Below, in pieces: positions 1 to 12,556 of a DNA stretch of 64,000 nucleotides. The stretch lies in NCBI GenBank assembly GCA_963969395.1, contig OZ017795.1:17546001-17610000 (forward strand), written 5' to 3'. The position numbers were made by a program, and so were the translations under genes. Under the pieces are notes generated by a model that searched no databases, was not told where the DNA came from, and saw only the letters and a list, made by a program, of their open reading frames with translations. This DNA is from Pseudoscleropodium purum (lineage: Eukaryota > Streptophyta > Bryopsida > Hypnales > Brachytheciaceae). Each line of letters begins with the position of its first letter. The first letter of the stretch is position 1.

Positions 1-971
1 TTTACAAGATTAATTGTATTTCGTTCAAGAATATTAGATAAGAAAGAGAAAGAACTCAACAACCATTCCAAGGAGGCATCTAATGCCCTACAATTGACCT
101 CAAAGAATTAGGACAAATGACTCTTAGGCTAAGTGTCTTTGCTAAAAGAAAGACTTTGTTTATATTTTCATTTAGTTAGAAAGTAATGAAAGCAGTGAGG
201 AAAGAAGAGAGGAGTGAGTAGAAAAGTTTGGTGTATAAAGGAAAAGATGAAAATTGGATATGACAATTAGAGTATTAGAGTGGTTATTGGGTAGATGGAG
301 GAATTGTTTTAACCCTGAGGTATGATTTTCAATCATCTTCTACTTTTAGGCAAGCCCTTCCCAGTGCAATAATTGTTGTATTTTTGTGAAATTTATACTA
401 GAGGTGTACTTCACTATTAACTTGATGCCTAAAAAATTTGAAATCAATCCAAGTCACAGTCAAGTTATGCCTCAAAAGGATTTTTTTTTAAATTACAAAT
501 AGTTTTGGACAATGAGGATAGAAGATCCCAATTGGTCTGAAATTTTTATACACATGATCCCATGATTTTGCCTTACAAGCGTTTGAAATAAATTTTCTTC
601 ATGTAGGCAATGTTTAAACCATAAAAAAAACAATTTGAAAGGCTTATAAAGCAAAACCACAAGCTCCTATGCCTTTCAACTTTTTAGATTATTTTAGCAA
701 GATAATTGAGACCATGTACAAAAAATTTCAAACCAATTGGACCTATTTTAATATCATGGCTGTCCCAAATTGCCCATAACTAAAAAAAAGTGTCCTTTGG
801 AGGCTTAACTTTTTAATTACAATTGGAATCAGCTTCAAATTTTCTCAACATCAAGCTAGTATTGGAACACACCTTTTGAAAAAGTTTTACAAAAATACAA
901 AGTATAAATATTGCACCAAGGAAGTCCACCCCAAAGTGAGAAATGGCTTGAAATTACCCTCAAGGTTGTAA
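1..971. other. AT-rich DNA, no feature seen
   Basis: No long open frame, RNA gene or repeat boundary is recognised. Confidence 0.6.
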
Positions 972-1600
972 AGATTAAGGAGTGGGTTTAGAAGGCTAGT
1001 GGAAGGAGCCAATCAATGTTTTCTATTTCCTTTTTGTAAAGTAGAATGTAGGTGGTAGAAACATTGTATTTGATGGCAATGCTGTTAATTGATTTTAAAG
1101 TAGAAAAAATGACATGAGGTTTTCCTAGAGTGCAAGAAATATCTATGATATGAGCTATATTGTAACCAAGATACAATTAAAGATATTTCTTGTGCTCTCT
1201 TTAGAAGACATATTGGATGTAGTGGTTGCAATGTAGGGATTAAGGAATAGGTTTAGAAGGCCAATGGAAGGAGCTAGTCAGTGTTCACTATTTCTTTTTT
1301 GTACAATAGAAATGTAGGTGGACAACAATTGTATTTGATGGCAATATTGTTGAATTGTTTCCAAAGTAGGAAAAATGACACCATGTCCTCTTAGAGCACA
1401 CAAAATGGCCATGACTACCGCAATGTTGTTGAATTGTTTCCAAAGTAGGAAAAATGACACCATGTCCTCTTAGAGCACACGAAATGGCCGTGACTACCGT
1501 AATATTATAATCAGGATATAATAAGGATATTTCTTGCGCTCTCTTCAAGAGACCTATCGGTAGTAGTGGTTGCAATGTCCCAATCCATGCATGATGCATT
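972..1600. repeat. Imperfect tandem duplication, units ~265 and ~360 bp, with an internal 79-bp duplication
   Basis: Unit 1 (about 972-1237) and unit 2 (about 1238-1600) both run from 'attaagga..gggtttagaaggc' through 'gtatttgatggcaat' to 'agtggttgcaatgt'. Unit 2 is longer because a 79-bp segment is duplicated (1341-1419 and 1420-1498), nearly identical between its copies. Short minus-strand frames cover both units with related peptides such as ALRGHGVIFPTLETIQQ, but none is a plausible whole gene. Confidence 0.75.
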
Positions 1601-2273
1601 CAATCAATCACATACCATAGATTTTGGGGGCCAAATTAGTCCTCTCCTCACTTCTCAAATTTTAGCACATTTCGTCCCAACTTGTACCCACATGTGCCTC
1701 TCTTACTTTACTTTCCAAACTTTTCACATACAAAGTCAGTAGTTAAGTCAGTCAGCAGGTGCAGTGGCATGTCACTTCCCTACAAAGCAACGGGGCGAGA
1801 TGGGTATTAAATAAGTGCTTAAGTTACAACTGTACTGACTGGCAGTTTGCTGGCGTTTGCTCAGTGGTCCGACATCTGTCCTGTGGTCACGGTCATGCAT
1901 GTCTTTATGGACAGTAAGTTTTGGCCAATTTTGTACAGTCAGTAAAAAGGTCGCGTAGTCACTTTGTTTTTTTGGCCATCAGTATCGACCCATTTCAATC
2001 ACCAGCTGATCATGGAAGCTTGCCATGAAATATCTGCGTACTACTGCATGACCCAACACTACATTCATCCACGCACCATTGTTCACTACATTCATCCACA
2101 TTCCATTGTTTACCAATGAAGCGTCCCTTTTGCATCTTTAAAAAACAGGGAACTCTTACAATGGAAAAATGGATCCTACACTATTTTTTAGCTAACCCCA
2201 ATCCTTGAATTAACACAGAAAAAAACAAAAAGACCAGAGGGTACTAAATAACATACGGAGAGCCAACCTATTT
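1601..2273. other. Intergenic DNA leading into the 2.3-kb ORF fragment
   Basis: Moderate GC, no open frame. The last ~200 bp loosely resemble DNA before the partner fragment at 42 kb, so the shared repeat may start here. Confidence 0.35.
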
Positions 2274-2609
2274 TTGATTAGGGACCTATTCTTATTATAC
2301 AAGCTACTTTCTTTCCAATCAAGAGGAAAAAATATGAGATTAATTATTGTACAATTTCCAATACAGTCGTGGTGCATTATGATTGGATGTAGTTTTAGTC
2401 CATTTTGCAACCAACTTGTGGTTGGAAATAGGAAGATCTACATGACAAGAATAGGTCCAACAAAATCTTCAACTAAAAAAATGTATAGTGATTATGTTTT
2501 GAGAAATGAAATTGTGAAAAATGATGGAATCCTTTTAAATTCTATTTTCATACATGAAAAAATATCTCCACTCAAGAAAACATGTGCTCTAGATATGCGT
2601 AATTATTAA
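2274..2609 (+). pseudogene. Coding-like fragment of an unrecognised repeated ORF, copy 1
   Basis: An open frame of 111 codons; it opens with TTG, and the first ATG is at 2334. It is not recognised. Its last ~65 codons align in frame with the decayed segment at about 42145-42358: shared residues include KND, LL, IF, EKI and PLKK, and both stop at about the same place (…EKISPLKK… here, …EKIHPLKK… there). Because similarity is visible at protein level and the stop is shared, this may be the end of a real ORF from a mobile or multicopy gene. No upstream exon could be assigned. Confidence 0.35.
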
Positions 2610-5600
2610 AGTGGTGAGAAATGGGTTGACTCCTTAGTGGAGAATTCACTTGGTGGTCTTATGGTCCTTTAGAGATTAATTGGTGAGTCCGTCCCCAATA
2701 TCTACTAAAGCATAATACCTTCTCCATATGGAGAGGACCTCACTGCTGGCCATTGTTTGGGTATGCAATTTTATGGTACTCATGACAATAAACATGCTCC
2801 ACCAATGGTGGACCCAAAAAAACATTTTCTTACCACGACCAATAAAACTACCTCACAAGCACATGAGTGTATGCATGCTGCTTTTCACCTGCTTTGGTAA
2901 TAAAAAGTAGTCTTTTTTTTTTTCCATTGAAACTTGAAAGTCAGTCCTTTCAGGTTGGGTGATGCCCATACTTGACATCAATGTCCCACTTCATTTTTCT
3001 CCGTCATTTGCTTTTGGTCAAAATTAGGAATGAAAATGATGGGCTTTCAGTCATATTTTGAAAGGACTAAGTTACATACTTATAGCAATGAACATGGTAT
3101 GTTGTAAAATATAGTGACACTGAAAAACATATTCTTTGGGGACCAGGGTGATCTCACTTGTCCTTGAGGGAAAATGCTGAGTTTTTATTTATTTCCCATG
3201 CATGATACACTTTGCAAATTTTGAATTCATATTTGCAATCAGAGGGCCCAAATTAGCTTGGGGAGGTGTAGAAGATAAATGAATCAAGCACAAAATAGGG
3301 AGGCTATTTTTTTTAACGTGCCCCCTTGAATTGACTTCAGGGGATGAGTGAGGGGGCTAGTTCATCCTAGCCTTCTTTAGAGGGGTAAATTTTTGGTACA
3401 AAAAGGTGGAAAAGTGAAACAACTACGAAATAGTTTGAAACATCTAAGATTTTAGTTAATATGTTTGTGTTGTTGCATGGGGAGGCATCCTATGGTAGCA
3501 AAATGTACAATTTTTGGTTATAATATCCTAAAGTTTTGTGATGTTTTGAGGCTCAAAATGGCTTCATTATATTTGTATCCAAAGCAAGGTTAAGATATTA
3601 ATCTTTGTATATTCTTAAACATATTCAACTATGGGATGTTTAATCCCTGAAGGACAATTATTTGTTGAACCGGCATTTAAATGTTTGAATAGATTCCTAC
3701 AATGTCAATTTTGATTGGATGTTTGTGAAATTTTGATTCAAGGTGTATACACTAACCACTTGGGGGTAGAGGAGAATTTTTTTTTGGATCAAATTTCCAT
3801 GTGAAAAATTATATTGCCCCCCCAAATCATGTAGTTTAGACAATTAACTCCAACAAGTTTTAGGCATCTTTTGCTAAAACCCTCATCCACTCTTGAAATT
3901 TGGCATGTATATAAGTAATATGATATGGCATGAAATTATAAAAAAATTATGAATTTTCTAAAATAAAACTCTAAAAGTAGTCAATCTTTGCTAACTATGT
4001 TGAGGCAACTTTGAAAAGAAAAAAAATATTCTTCTAACTTTAAAGGCTAGGATCTTGCAATCTATGAAGTCAAATCATTTTGAAATTTGTTCCTCATGCT
4101 CTAAATGTTTGGCTCCCTTTTCTCATAGTTTAGATTTCAAAATGTCAAACTTTATAGTGTACAAGAAATCATCCTAATTGACTAGTGTATCATTGCATCA
4201 CCTAATTTTTTGTATTGGAGGGTAAGTTAAAGTAAGGTAAACCCCTTATTTGCATCTGAAATTTTGTATGAGTGTATTCCAAAAGATGATCTAATGATTG
4301 GTGTAAATTCTTGTTTTTGTGTAGAAAAAATTCAATTCAAGAGGGATCAAAGATTGTCATTTGTATCTAATAGGGTAAAAGAAATTCTATTCAATCTTCA
4401 AATCTTCAAATCCACACTTCAAATGGCTCAATTTTTTTTCCTATATTGACATAATGGTTTGCCACACTTTTTTAACTTTAGAGCTCAAAAATAAAGTTAA
4501 AATTTTCAATTTTGACCAATGCATCCAAAATTGGTAATTTTTACAATTTTTCTTGAAAAATACCCTTTGCCAATTAGAAGTTAAGCTAATTTGTCCAAGC
4601 ACATCTTCCTCAAATTTTAGAGTGAAGATCCCTACTAATTGCAAGTTCCATAGTGTGCCTAAATTTAAAAAATATTTTCTCTAACCCTTCCCAAAGTGAA
4701 ATTTTGTCCTTTAACATTTTTAGAAACAAACATGTGTGTTCCATAAACTATGTATTCTAATCCATATGTTAAAAAATGGTTTGTGAATAATTGAAAAAAA
4801 TCAATTAAAAAAAATTTCACATTTATTTATTTTAAATGTGTAAAGCAAAAGCCAAAAGGTGATGTTGGATGAAAGAAAAATTGAACTTGCAAACACCTTT
4901 GACAAAAAATCATCAATTGTAAATCTCAATGGTAAGAGTGTTGAAGTAAACAACATGTACCCTACATTTTTATTTATTTTTGGAATTTAAAAAAAATGAG
5001 TTCAATAAAAACACTTTATAAGATGGTTAAAATGTTTTGGTAAATGTATCAATCTATAACACCAAATAAAATGAATTATTCTATTTTTTGAAAATATTTT
5101 TTGTTGCCCTTTTTGATATGAAAATTTTATAATTTTTGTGATTTTGTAATACTTATACAAATGAAGGGAAACAAAGCTTTATATGTAGAGTACAATGATT
5201 AGGATTCATTTTTTAAAATGTAGGCAAAAATTCAAAATCATGACACTTAGCTACATTTGTACCTATATTTACTGATGACAAAGTATAAACAATGACAACT
5301 ATAATCATAAGATCTTAATCTTGACTTCATGTAAAATACAGATACAAAGTTTCAAACTCAAATTCTCTACCATTTACAAGATCTACCAACTCAAAGTAGA
5401 ATTCTTTTTTTCCAAATGTATGCCTACAAGGGTACTTCAATTACCAAATTCAATGAGATTTTGAAGATGTAGAATTCAATTTTCATTTTCTAATAGCATG
5501 TAAATGCTAGGGTTAGAATCTAGCAAGCCAAAAATTAGAACTGAAATCCAATTTCTAAAAGATTTAAGCACCTTGCATTACTTTAATCTCACTAAAATGA

Positions 5601-5992
5601 ATAAGACATCTCAAAACATCCATAAAATTATCAAAGTTTCAAAAGGCCTATTTCTACAATCCCAATAGAAAATTGTTGTATTTTAGCATCAAAAAGTGGG
5701 AAGAAAAGAATTGAAAAAAAACTTTAAGACACAATTTTTATGGCCTATAAGATGATTTTTTTATACCATTGTCCTTAGGAAAGAATTAACTCTCAAGTGT
5801 CAAAAAAACTTCCAAGTGGCAATTCTTCATGAAACCTTCATTAGTTGCAAAATTTGATTTTTTGAGACCAAATCACTCAATAATTCATTTAAACTTGCAT
5901 ACCCAAGCCAAATATACTTTTGAATTTATATAGAAAAGCGAGCATCCAAAAATATAAATTTTATAGGCAATTAAGTCAAAAGCCAAATAGTA
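2610..5992. other. AT-rich intergenic DNA, no gene
   Basis: Only short chance frames (up to about 65 codons). The first ~120 bp continue the similarity with the 42-kb fragment; the rest shows nothing I can name. Confidence 0.5.
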
Positions 5993-6299
5993 CATTAGAG
6001 GAGATTTAGGGGGCTGGAGGGCCGTTTAAGGCCTATTCCCTTGACGTTGTTTCCCTAGCAGATCGGAAACAACCGTTGTCAATTTGTTTGTTTTTGAAAA
6101 AAAAAAAATCTTTTTTGAAAAATTCACAATGCAAAAAAACATAAAGTAAAATTTAAATTTAAAAATAAATAAAAATTGGTGAAGTAGCAGTCACCATGCC
6201 ACATTTGGCAACACTTGCAAGCTATTGCCAGGTTGTTTCTTCAATGTTGACAACCTAAGTAATTCGCAGCCCTCCAATACAACTAAAAATCTTCTAATG
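5993..6299. mobile_element. MITE with CATTAGA termini, copy 1 (307 bp)
   Basis: The left end CATTAGAGGAGATTTAGG pairs with the right end reverse complement CATTAGAAGATTTTTAG. A further inner pair CTGGAGGG/CCCTCCAA strengthens the inverted repeat. AGTA occurs immediately outside on both sides and could be a short target duplication. No coding capacity. Confidence 0.65.
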
Positions 6300-7032
6300 A
6301 GTAGTTAACCAAAACCTCAAAAAACTCAATTTGGCTAGAAGGAATTTTAAGGGCTTACAAAAATGATTTCCTTTACATTAACCCTAAACGACCAAATTTT
6401 CAAATTTAAAACAAAAATGAATGTTCACATGTCTTGAATATATAAAATATTTGTTTTTTTCATCCACCTAAGTATTCATAGACTCTTATATTAATTCTTT
6501 GACATTTTATACAATATAGATATATACAAATCTTTTTTGTGTTTCTATTGTACTTGGGCTAAGAATAAATGCAAATTTAAAAACTAACTTTTCAATTCAA
6601 AAAATGACTCTTTATAAACAACTTCAATAAATAAGTAAATGAAAAATCTTAAAATTTTACCATATTTAGAACTTAGCATTTTTCACTCAAAGAAAAAAAT
6701 CTTGGAAAAATTACAAATGTTTAATTTATTGCCAATTTCATAAAATAAAATTCAATTTTTGGTTTCAAATTTGATTAAAAAAATATTAGTTGGTTGGCAA
6801 TAGTTGATTTAAGCATATTGATACAATATAAAGATTATGTTTTATAAAAATTTTACTTCAAAGTTACATTCTATAAAATGTTTCTACAATTTTGGAAATT
6901 TGGACTATTTTTGATTTCCAAAGGGTTAATATAGAGAAGAAGAAAACAATCACAAGGATATTTTTGTTTGGGACAATATAAAAACATCTTATCATGAAAG
7001 AGATTGATATTATTGATTTGCTATTGTATCAC

Positions 7033-7105
<73 letters not shown>

Positions 7106-8285
7106 CAATTCTATAAATGAAATTAATAAATTTAATAACCTTATTTTAAAATTTTATATGCATGATTCAAAAATAGATGTAAATTGGATTATTTTTCAAA
7201 TCATAGTATTTGAAAAGGGAAAAAAAGAAATTTTGGAGGATGGTGGTAAAAGATACACATTAAAATGGTATTACAAAATGGATTTAATTATTTCAAAATT
7301 AAGATCTATATCTTTGAATTCTTTTAAACAATTGAAATTAGTAAAGAATAAAGCTATGTATTTTACTTCCTTATTTGATAGCCTTAATGGAACAAGAATC
7401 TTGAATTTTTCTTAAAATTGCATTACTAGTGTTGATTGTTGATTTTTATAACCACTAGTTTTGTGCCCCTTTGAATTTGTCTTTGCACTAAATAACTCTT
7501 ACCCCATCGATAATAAATTCCATTAATAACCTACTTATAGATTAAAAATTGGTTAACAAAAAACACCCAACAAAACAAAGTACATGATGAAGACATTGAT
7601 AAGTCTTATATCATTTTTTACCTTGGAATTTACTTCAAATGGACTTTATAAATGAGAGTAATGGGATGGAAAATAGTTCACCCTACTAAATTAATCGTTC
7701 CCTTATAAATTCATATTTTCAATCAAATCAAGGTGTTAGACATATACAAAGAAAAATATAGAACAATTGAAAGATCAAAAATCAATTCATCCTAGTATAT
7801 CACATTATTGGAGGCTTTACAATGTTAGAAGCTACATGTGAAGAAGTTATAATAAGACCTAACTTATTAAATTTCCTTGCTAATGCTACAAAGACACAAC
7901 TTCTAGTAGCGAAAGGAGGAGGCTTTACAATGCAAGAGTCACTAGTAGTGTAAGAGACTTTACAATGTTAGAAGGATGCATTATTAATCAAAGGAGCCAA
8001 AGTGATCACGGACTATTGACATTTTTTGAGTCTTTAGACACAAAATCCTTTACATTTTCTAGATTTGAGATTAAAAAATCATCATAATCTTTAGATTTTA
8101 GTGCTTATTTAAGCATTGTCAATATCCATGTTTTAGTCCTTTTTGATTGAGTACTAAAATTCAATGAAATTTATAGAAATTTTAGGATATGAAAGATTGT
8201 ACAATAAATACAATAGTTGATTTATGTTCAATTATAAATTTGGTTCATAATATAATTCATTAGTAAAGCATGATAATCTAGAAAA
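6300..8285. other. AT-rich intergenic DNA with the TA microsatellite
   Basis: Apart from the TA tract, a plus-strand frame of 85 codons at 7158-7415 is very Lys/Ile-rich and taken as chance. GGCTTTACAATG recurs three times between 7810 and 7970. Confidence 0.5.
7035..7103. repeat. (TA)n microsatellite, ~34 units
   Basis: Uninterrupted alternating TA over about 69 bp. No other feature is attached. Confidence 0.97.
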
Positions 8286-9213
8286 TTAACTTCTAAAGGA
8301 CCAAGCTACATTTTTTGACAATATAGTGATTTTAGGCATTTCACTATGAATGGAATTTTTCTTCTTTTTCTTTGAAATTTTCATGCAACATCTACCTAAG
8401 GAATAGCTTTAAGGCCCAACAATTTTCATAACTTTGACTGCATAGTTCAAAAGTTATTGCAGGATATGTCATTTTCAATGCTCGATGGGCAACCCAAAAA
8501 TTTCCTAAAAAATCACTTTTATCAAAAATAAAAATTTGAAATTGGTTTTCTAGATTTTTATGTACTTGAAAAGCTTTGAATAATTCCATTTTGAGTCATG
8601 AGATGAAAGTTATGAGGTGCTCTAGTTTGTAGGCAGTTATGGATTCCCTATTCTAAATAAACTTTGGAGTCCTTTATTTAACTCAATTTTTAACATTTTT
8701 TTTGAAAAAATAAGAGCATATGATGTCAATTGTTTATTAATATATTAGAACCGTTGGAATTGTCATTTTCAATATTATAATTAAATTCTTAACAATTTAG
8801 TGTTTTGAATCATTCTCTATTTCTTTCCACTTACTATTTTTTCCTTGTATATTGTGCAATTCCAAATTATTTAAAAAAAATTCAAGCATGTAGCCAAATT
8901 GACTTGAAGAAAGAATCCAAATAAGCACCACCATTTTGGACATTTTTTTATACAAATGTGACCTTTTCAAGTCCAATTACCTATTTTTTGCACAGCCAAA
9001 AAAAGGTTTTGTCAATTCAAATGTTAATATCTTGCAATCTACAAAGTGGAAATTTATGAAATTTTTTCCACATCTTCTCAAACTAGCATACTACAAGATC
9101 CCATAGTAACATGTGTCCTAAAATGTTTTTCTTCTAAAATTTGGTACTTGTATTAGAAATGGCAGTTTTGGAGTGTTTTTGGTGAAAAATAGTCTTTGAC
9201 CTTTAGGGGTTAA
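8286..9213 (+). mobile_element. TTAA-bounded non-autonomous transposon, copy 1
   Basis: An approximately 0.93-kb dispersed repeat present six times in the window. The left end reads TTAA then CTTCTAAAGG; the right end reads CCTTTAGGGG then TTAA, an imperfect inverted terminus. The interior is AT-rich and recognisable in all copies: a 'cactatgaatgg' block near the left end, then 'tttaaggcccaacaatttt', 'caaaagttattgca', 'tatcttgcaatct' near the right, and a terminal 'tttttggtgaaaa'. No protein is encoded. Confidence 0.75.
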
Positions 9214-10527
9214 GGGTTGCCAACCTTTTAGTTTTTTTTTAGAATGTGCATGAATTTAAAAGCTACATTGGAAGAACTTTGGCTATAATCTAAATTTTTA
9301 AATATGCCATCTTGTGCTACAAAAATAGAGCCTCTAATAGCTTAATTGCTTGTTAATTTGTAGAATAAAAGTTAAATACCTATCTTGCATTTGAAGTAAG
9401 TTCTCAATTTCAACAAATGGTGGAAACTAAATTTGGATCCTACAGTATATTATAGATTACCTTACATAAACACTCATGGAATACAAAGTAAGGTAGGAAG
9501 TCCTTAAGTCTATGGATCTCATAGTTGTTTTGGTGAGAACAAGAATATGGACAAAAATTTTAGTAGATGTGGGATGGTTGAAGACAAAGGAACTAGAGTG
9601 GAGAAAGTGAATGTACATAATCATGATAGAAAATAAATGGGCAATAAATTAGGATGATCTATAATTGATATTGGAAGAATTTAGTTTCATGATAGTATAT
9701 ATAGTGTCATTGACAACAATGTATCAATAATGTGCAAATGTAGATTTGTAATACTAGCAACCTCATAAAAGATTCACTTTGAAAACCTTTAGATTCAATA
9801 GACATTGCTTTCATGATTCATATAAAATAATAAGCATTCAAAAAACACCTTCAATATATAAAAATACATGCTTTATATGAAAATCACTTGACATGAGCAT
9901 ATGGAGAATCTTTTACTTGACATTAATACAAGTTCAATTGTGCTTCTTTGATGAATGATTAATCATTACACATGGGTAGTTGAAGTCTACATCCACAACA
10001 AAAGATGGAAAAGATTCAAATATGCATATAATTGACTACAATACATGAAAAATATTGTAAACATTACTAAATATAATTTTGTATGCCATATATTTTTTAT
10101 GACAACCTTCTTTTCCAAAAGTGCTAGTCTACTTATGCCATCTTTGAATTTGTTCTTCTTCCAAGATGTTGACAGTATTTTTCAAGACTCAAAAAGAACA
10201 CATCATTTGCATATCCCTCCATCCATTATTTAGGGGTTGGCAAACAAGTCCATGTTTAAACACAAATAATTATTGCACGTGCACAATTATATTTTTCAAT
10301 CTAATTGTTTCCATTCATTCTCTACCAAATAAATTAGTAACCTCGATTCTCTAACTTACTCCCAATTTCTCTCAAATCAAAAGTCATTTATGTCTTTCAC
10401 ACTACATGAACCAATTTTTGTTTCCTTGGGCTTAAAAATATTACTAAAGTACCAAAGTTTAAAAAGGGCCTTCTAATAGAGGGGTAAACATAATTATTGG
10501 AATTTTTCCGGAATGTACTAAATGGAG
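9214..10527. other. AT-rich intergenic DNA, nothing recognised
   Basis: No open frame above about 65 codons and no clear repeat boundary. Confidence 0.5.
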
Positions 10528-10716
10528 AATATAACACTTCACAATTCTATGCCATTTCAACTTCTAAAATTCATAACCAATTCCACAAAAGTTTGGAAAA
10601 TGAAAAGGCTTGGATTCAATTCTATTTCTATTTATTTATTAAGGAAAGTTTATAGAAAAACATTTCAAAAAGTTATGCTTCCCCCAAAATGCGACTAGTT
10701 AGTAAATGGTCTCTCT
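10528..10716 (-). repeat. Dispersed AT-rich repeat R2, copy 1
   Basis: Minus-strand copy, sharing 'catttcaacttctaaaattc', 'ataaccaattccaca' and 'aaggaaagtttatagaaa' with 34520-34660 and, inverted, with 26925 and 60325. The hAT-type MITE inserted at its right edge. Confidence 0.6.
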
Positions 10717-10724
10717 ATGAAAAG

Positions 10725-11007
10725 CAGGGTTGACGAATGTCAACGTCCGCTCCAAAATAGCGTCCGTTTTCCGGACGTTCGGACGCACGGACGCTAGCGG
10801 ACGCAGCGTCTCGACCGCCGTTGGAAAGTGGACAGGCGGAGCGGGGCGGATGCCCAGATCATGCGGACCAGATCAGTCCGCACGTCGATCGGACGGCCGT
10901 AATTGGACGGACGGACGGGGGACAGGCGGACGCTGAGTCCGCCGGGACGCGAATGTCAGCGGACGCTGCGGACACAGCGTCCGCGTCCGGACGTCGTGTC
11001 AACCCTG
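10725..11007 (+). mobile_element. GC-rich hAT-type MITE, copy 1 (283 bp)
   Basis: The element begins CAGGGTTGAC and ends GTCAACCCTG, a 10-bp perfect terminal inverted repeat, and is flanked by a perfect 8-bp direct duplication ATGAAAAG (10717-10724 and 11008-11015). An 8-bp duplication with CAGGG-type ends is the signature of hAT transposons. The inside is very GC-rich, dense in GGACG, GCGTCC and palindromic motifs such as GACGCTAGCGGACGC, in sharp contrast to the AT-rich surroundings. No transposase is encoded, so it is non-autonomous. Open frames inside are a by-product of composition. Confidence 0.88.
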
Positions 11008-11015
11008 ATGAAAAG

Positions 11016-12160
11016 TAATGAAATTTATGGTGAATTTTGCCAAAATTTTACTTGGATCTGGAAGTGACTACTAATATATCAGAAAAAAAGATTTGTGGGG
11101 GATGAATTCACAAAAACCATCTCCAAGACATATCAAATTTGTCAAATTTTGGATAAAATTTACTAATTTAGATAATACATACAAAAAAATATGTACCTAT
11201 GGAACAGATGGATGTCAGAATACACAATGATTGTTCTAATTGATGTGCGGCCCAAGATCTAGGTCACTCTACTAAAAAGAAAATAGAATTTAAATGTTGT
11301 TCATGGACTTCAACAATGCCAATGGAATCATAGCATTGTTAACTAGCCTACACTATTCCTCCTTGGAGATTGGGATAATCCCTCCCAAGATTCCAATGAG
11401 TGAATTTAGTTTAATTTGCATAGAATCATTGGCTCATCGGAAAGAGATGTGAATTTGCATGATGGTGAAGATTGGAGAAATTCAATGGATTGAGAAGTTG
11501 CATGCTCAAGGCTTCAGATTTAGGGAGCAAAAGCAAGACTCAAGCTTTGGTTAAACCTTAAACAATGACGCAGCCAAAAAGTGTTGGATGGATGATTTAA
11601 TTGTTCACTGTAGAAATAAATAATACACCTATTGATTCAATAATTCAAGCATTTTGGTGACTACTTTGGTCATGGAGGTTGCATCCTTTAAGGGATAATA
11701 ATATTTTAAGTAGGATTAGTAAGCATTAGAGAAATTCTCAACCCTATGGAGGGCTGCTCCAAAGTAACCAAATTGGTCTATTAATCACTTGACAATTAGT
11801 AGGGGCATCTAGCTGCAATGCATTTTCAAAGTGAATTTCATGGGGAATTTTGCAAAAGATGTTAAGACTCTAGTAATGAAGTCAATTTGATAATCCACCG
11901 CATGAGCATACAAGGTGATTAATTGGCAAATTAATAAAATTTAATGAAATTAAGCAAAACAAAGTAAATTTTCTAACTAGTTGCCAAAAAAATTAGAGAA
12001 TTCATACATTTTTCAACTAGCTTCTAACTAAGGTCACTTAGAATAAAAAGTTTGAAATGGAGAGGAAAAGCTATTTATACAAGTAGACTAGTAGTAGGTA
12101 AAACAATGGATGTGGGATATATAAATAAATATTAATAAGAGTACATCTGCTTATAGTTAA
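11016..12160. other. AT-rich intergenic DNA
   Basis: The first ~100 bp ('ggtgaattttgccaaaattt', 'tactt', 'ggaagtg') resemble 61160-61230. Nothing else is recognised. Confidence 0.45.
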
Positions 12161-12556
12161 GTCAAAAGCATAAATTGTATTCAAAGTCGAATTTCAAACC
12201 CCATTTAGGCATAGTAGAATGATTTTTTTCAAAAAAATTTGAACTTAATAAAGTTGAATAATCAAGTTAGTTTTCATCTCCAAAAATACGTTTGGATTTT
12301 AAAGTGTTAAATAAAAAGTTATGGACAAAATTCGGAGAGGGTGTTTAAAAATGTCAAAAAAAAAAATTCCCTTTCAACACCTTTTAGAATTTTGTCCATA
12401 ACTTTTTATTGGAGTCTATAAACCTCAAACAGATTTCTGTAGATGAATACTATGTTGATTCTTCAACTTTTTTTAGTTCAAAGTTTAAAAAAAATCATTC
12501 TACTATGCCTAAATGGGGTCTAAAATTCGATTTCAAATATAATTACTGCATTTGAC
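12161..12556. mobile_element. Long fold-back element, arms ~190 bp
   Basis: Two inverted arms, about 12161-12355 and 12362-12556, share the blocks GACCCCATTTAGGCATAGTA, GTTGAATAATCAAG, AAAAAGTTATGGACAAAATT and GGTGTTT with small differences, separated by only a poly-A/T centre. It would form a stem of about 190 bp if transcribed. No coding capacity; no clear target duplication. Confidence 0.8.

Noticed and set aside
7158..7415. 85-codon plus-strand frame next to the TA tract
   Set aside because: Lys/Ile-rich composition expected from AT-rich DNA; no relative in the window.
10730..11018. Overlapping 65-68 codon frames rich in Arg, Gly, Asp, Ser
   Set aside because: They lie inside the GC-rich hAT MITE and arise from the GGACG repeats; similar frames appear in the second copy in several reading frames.
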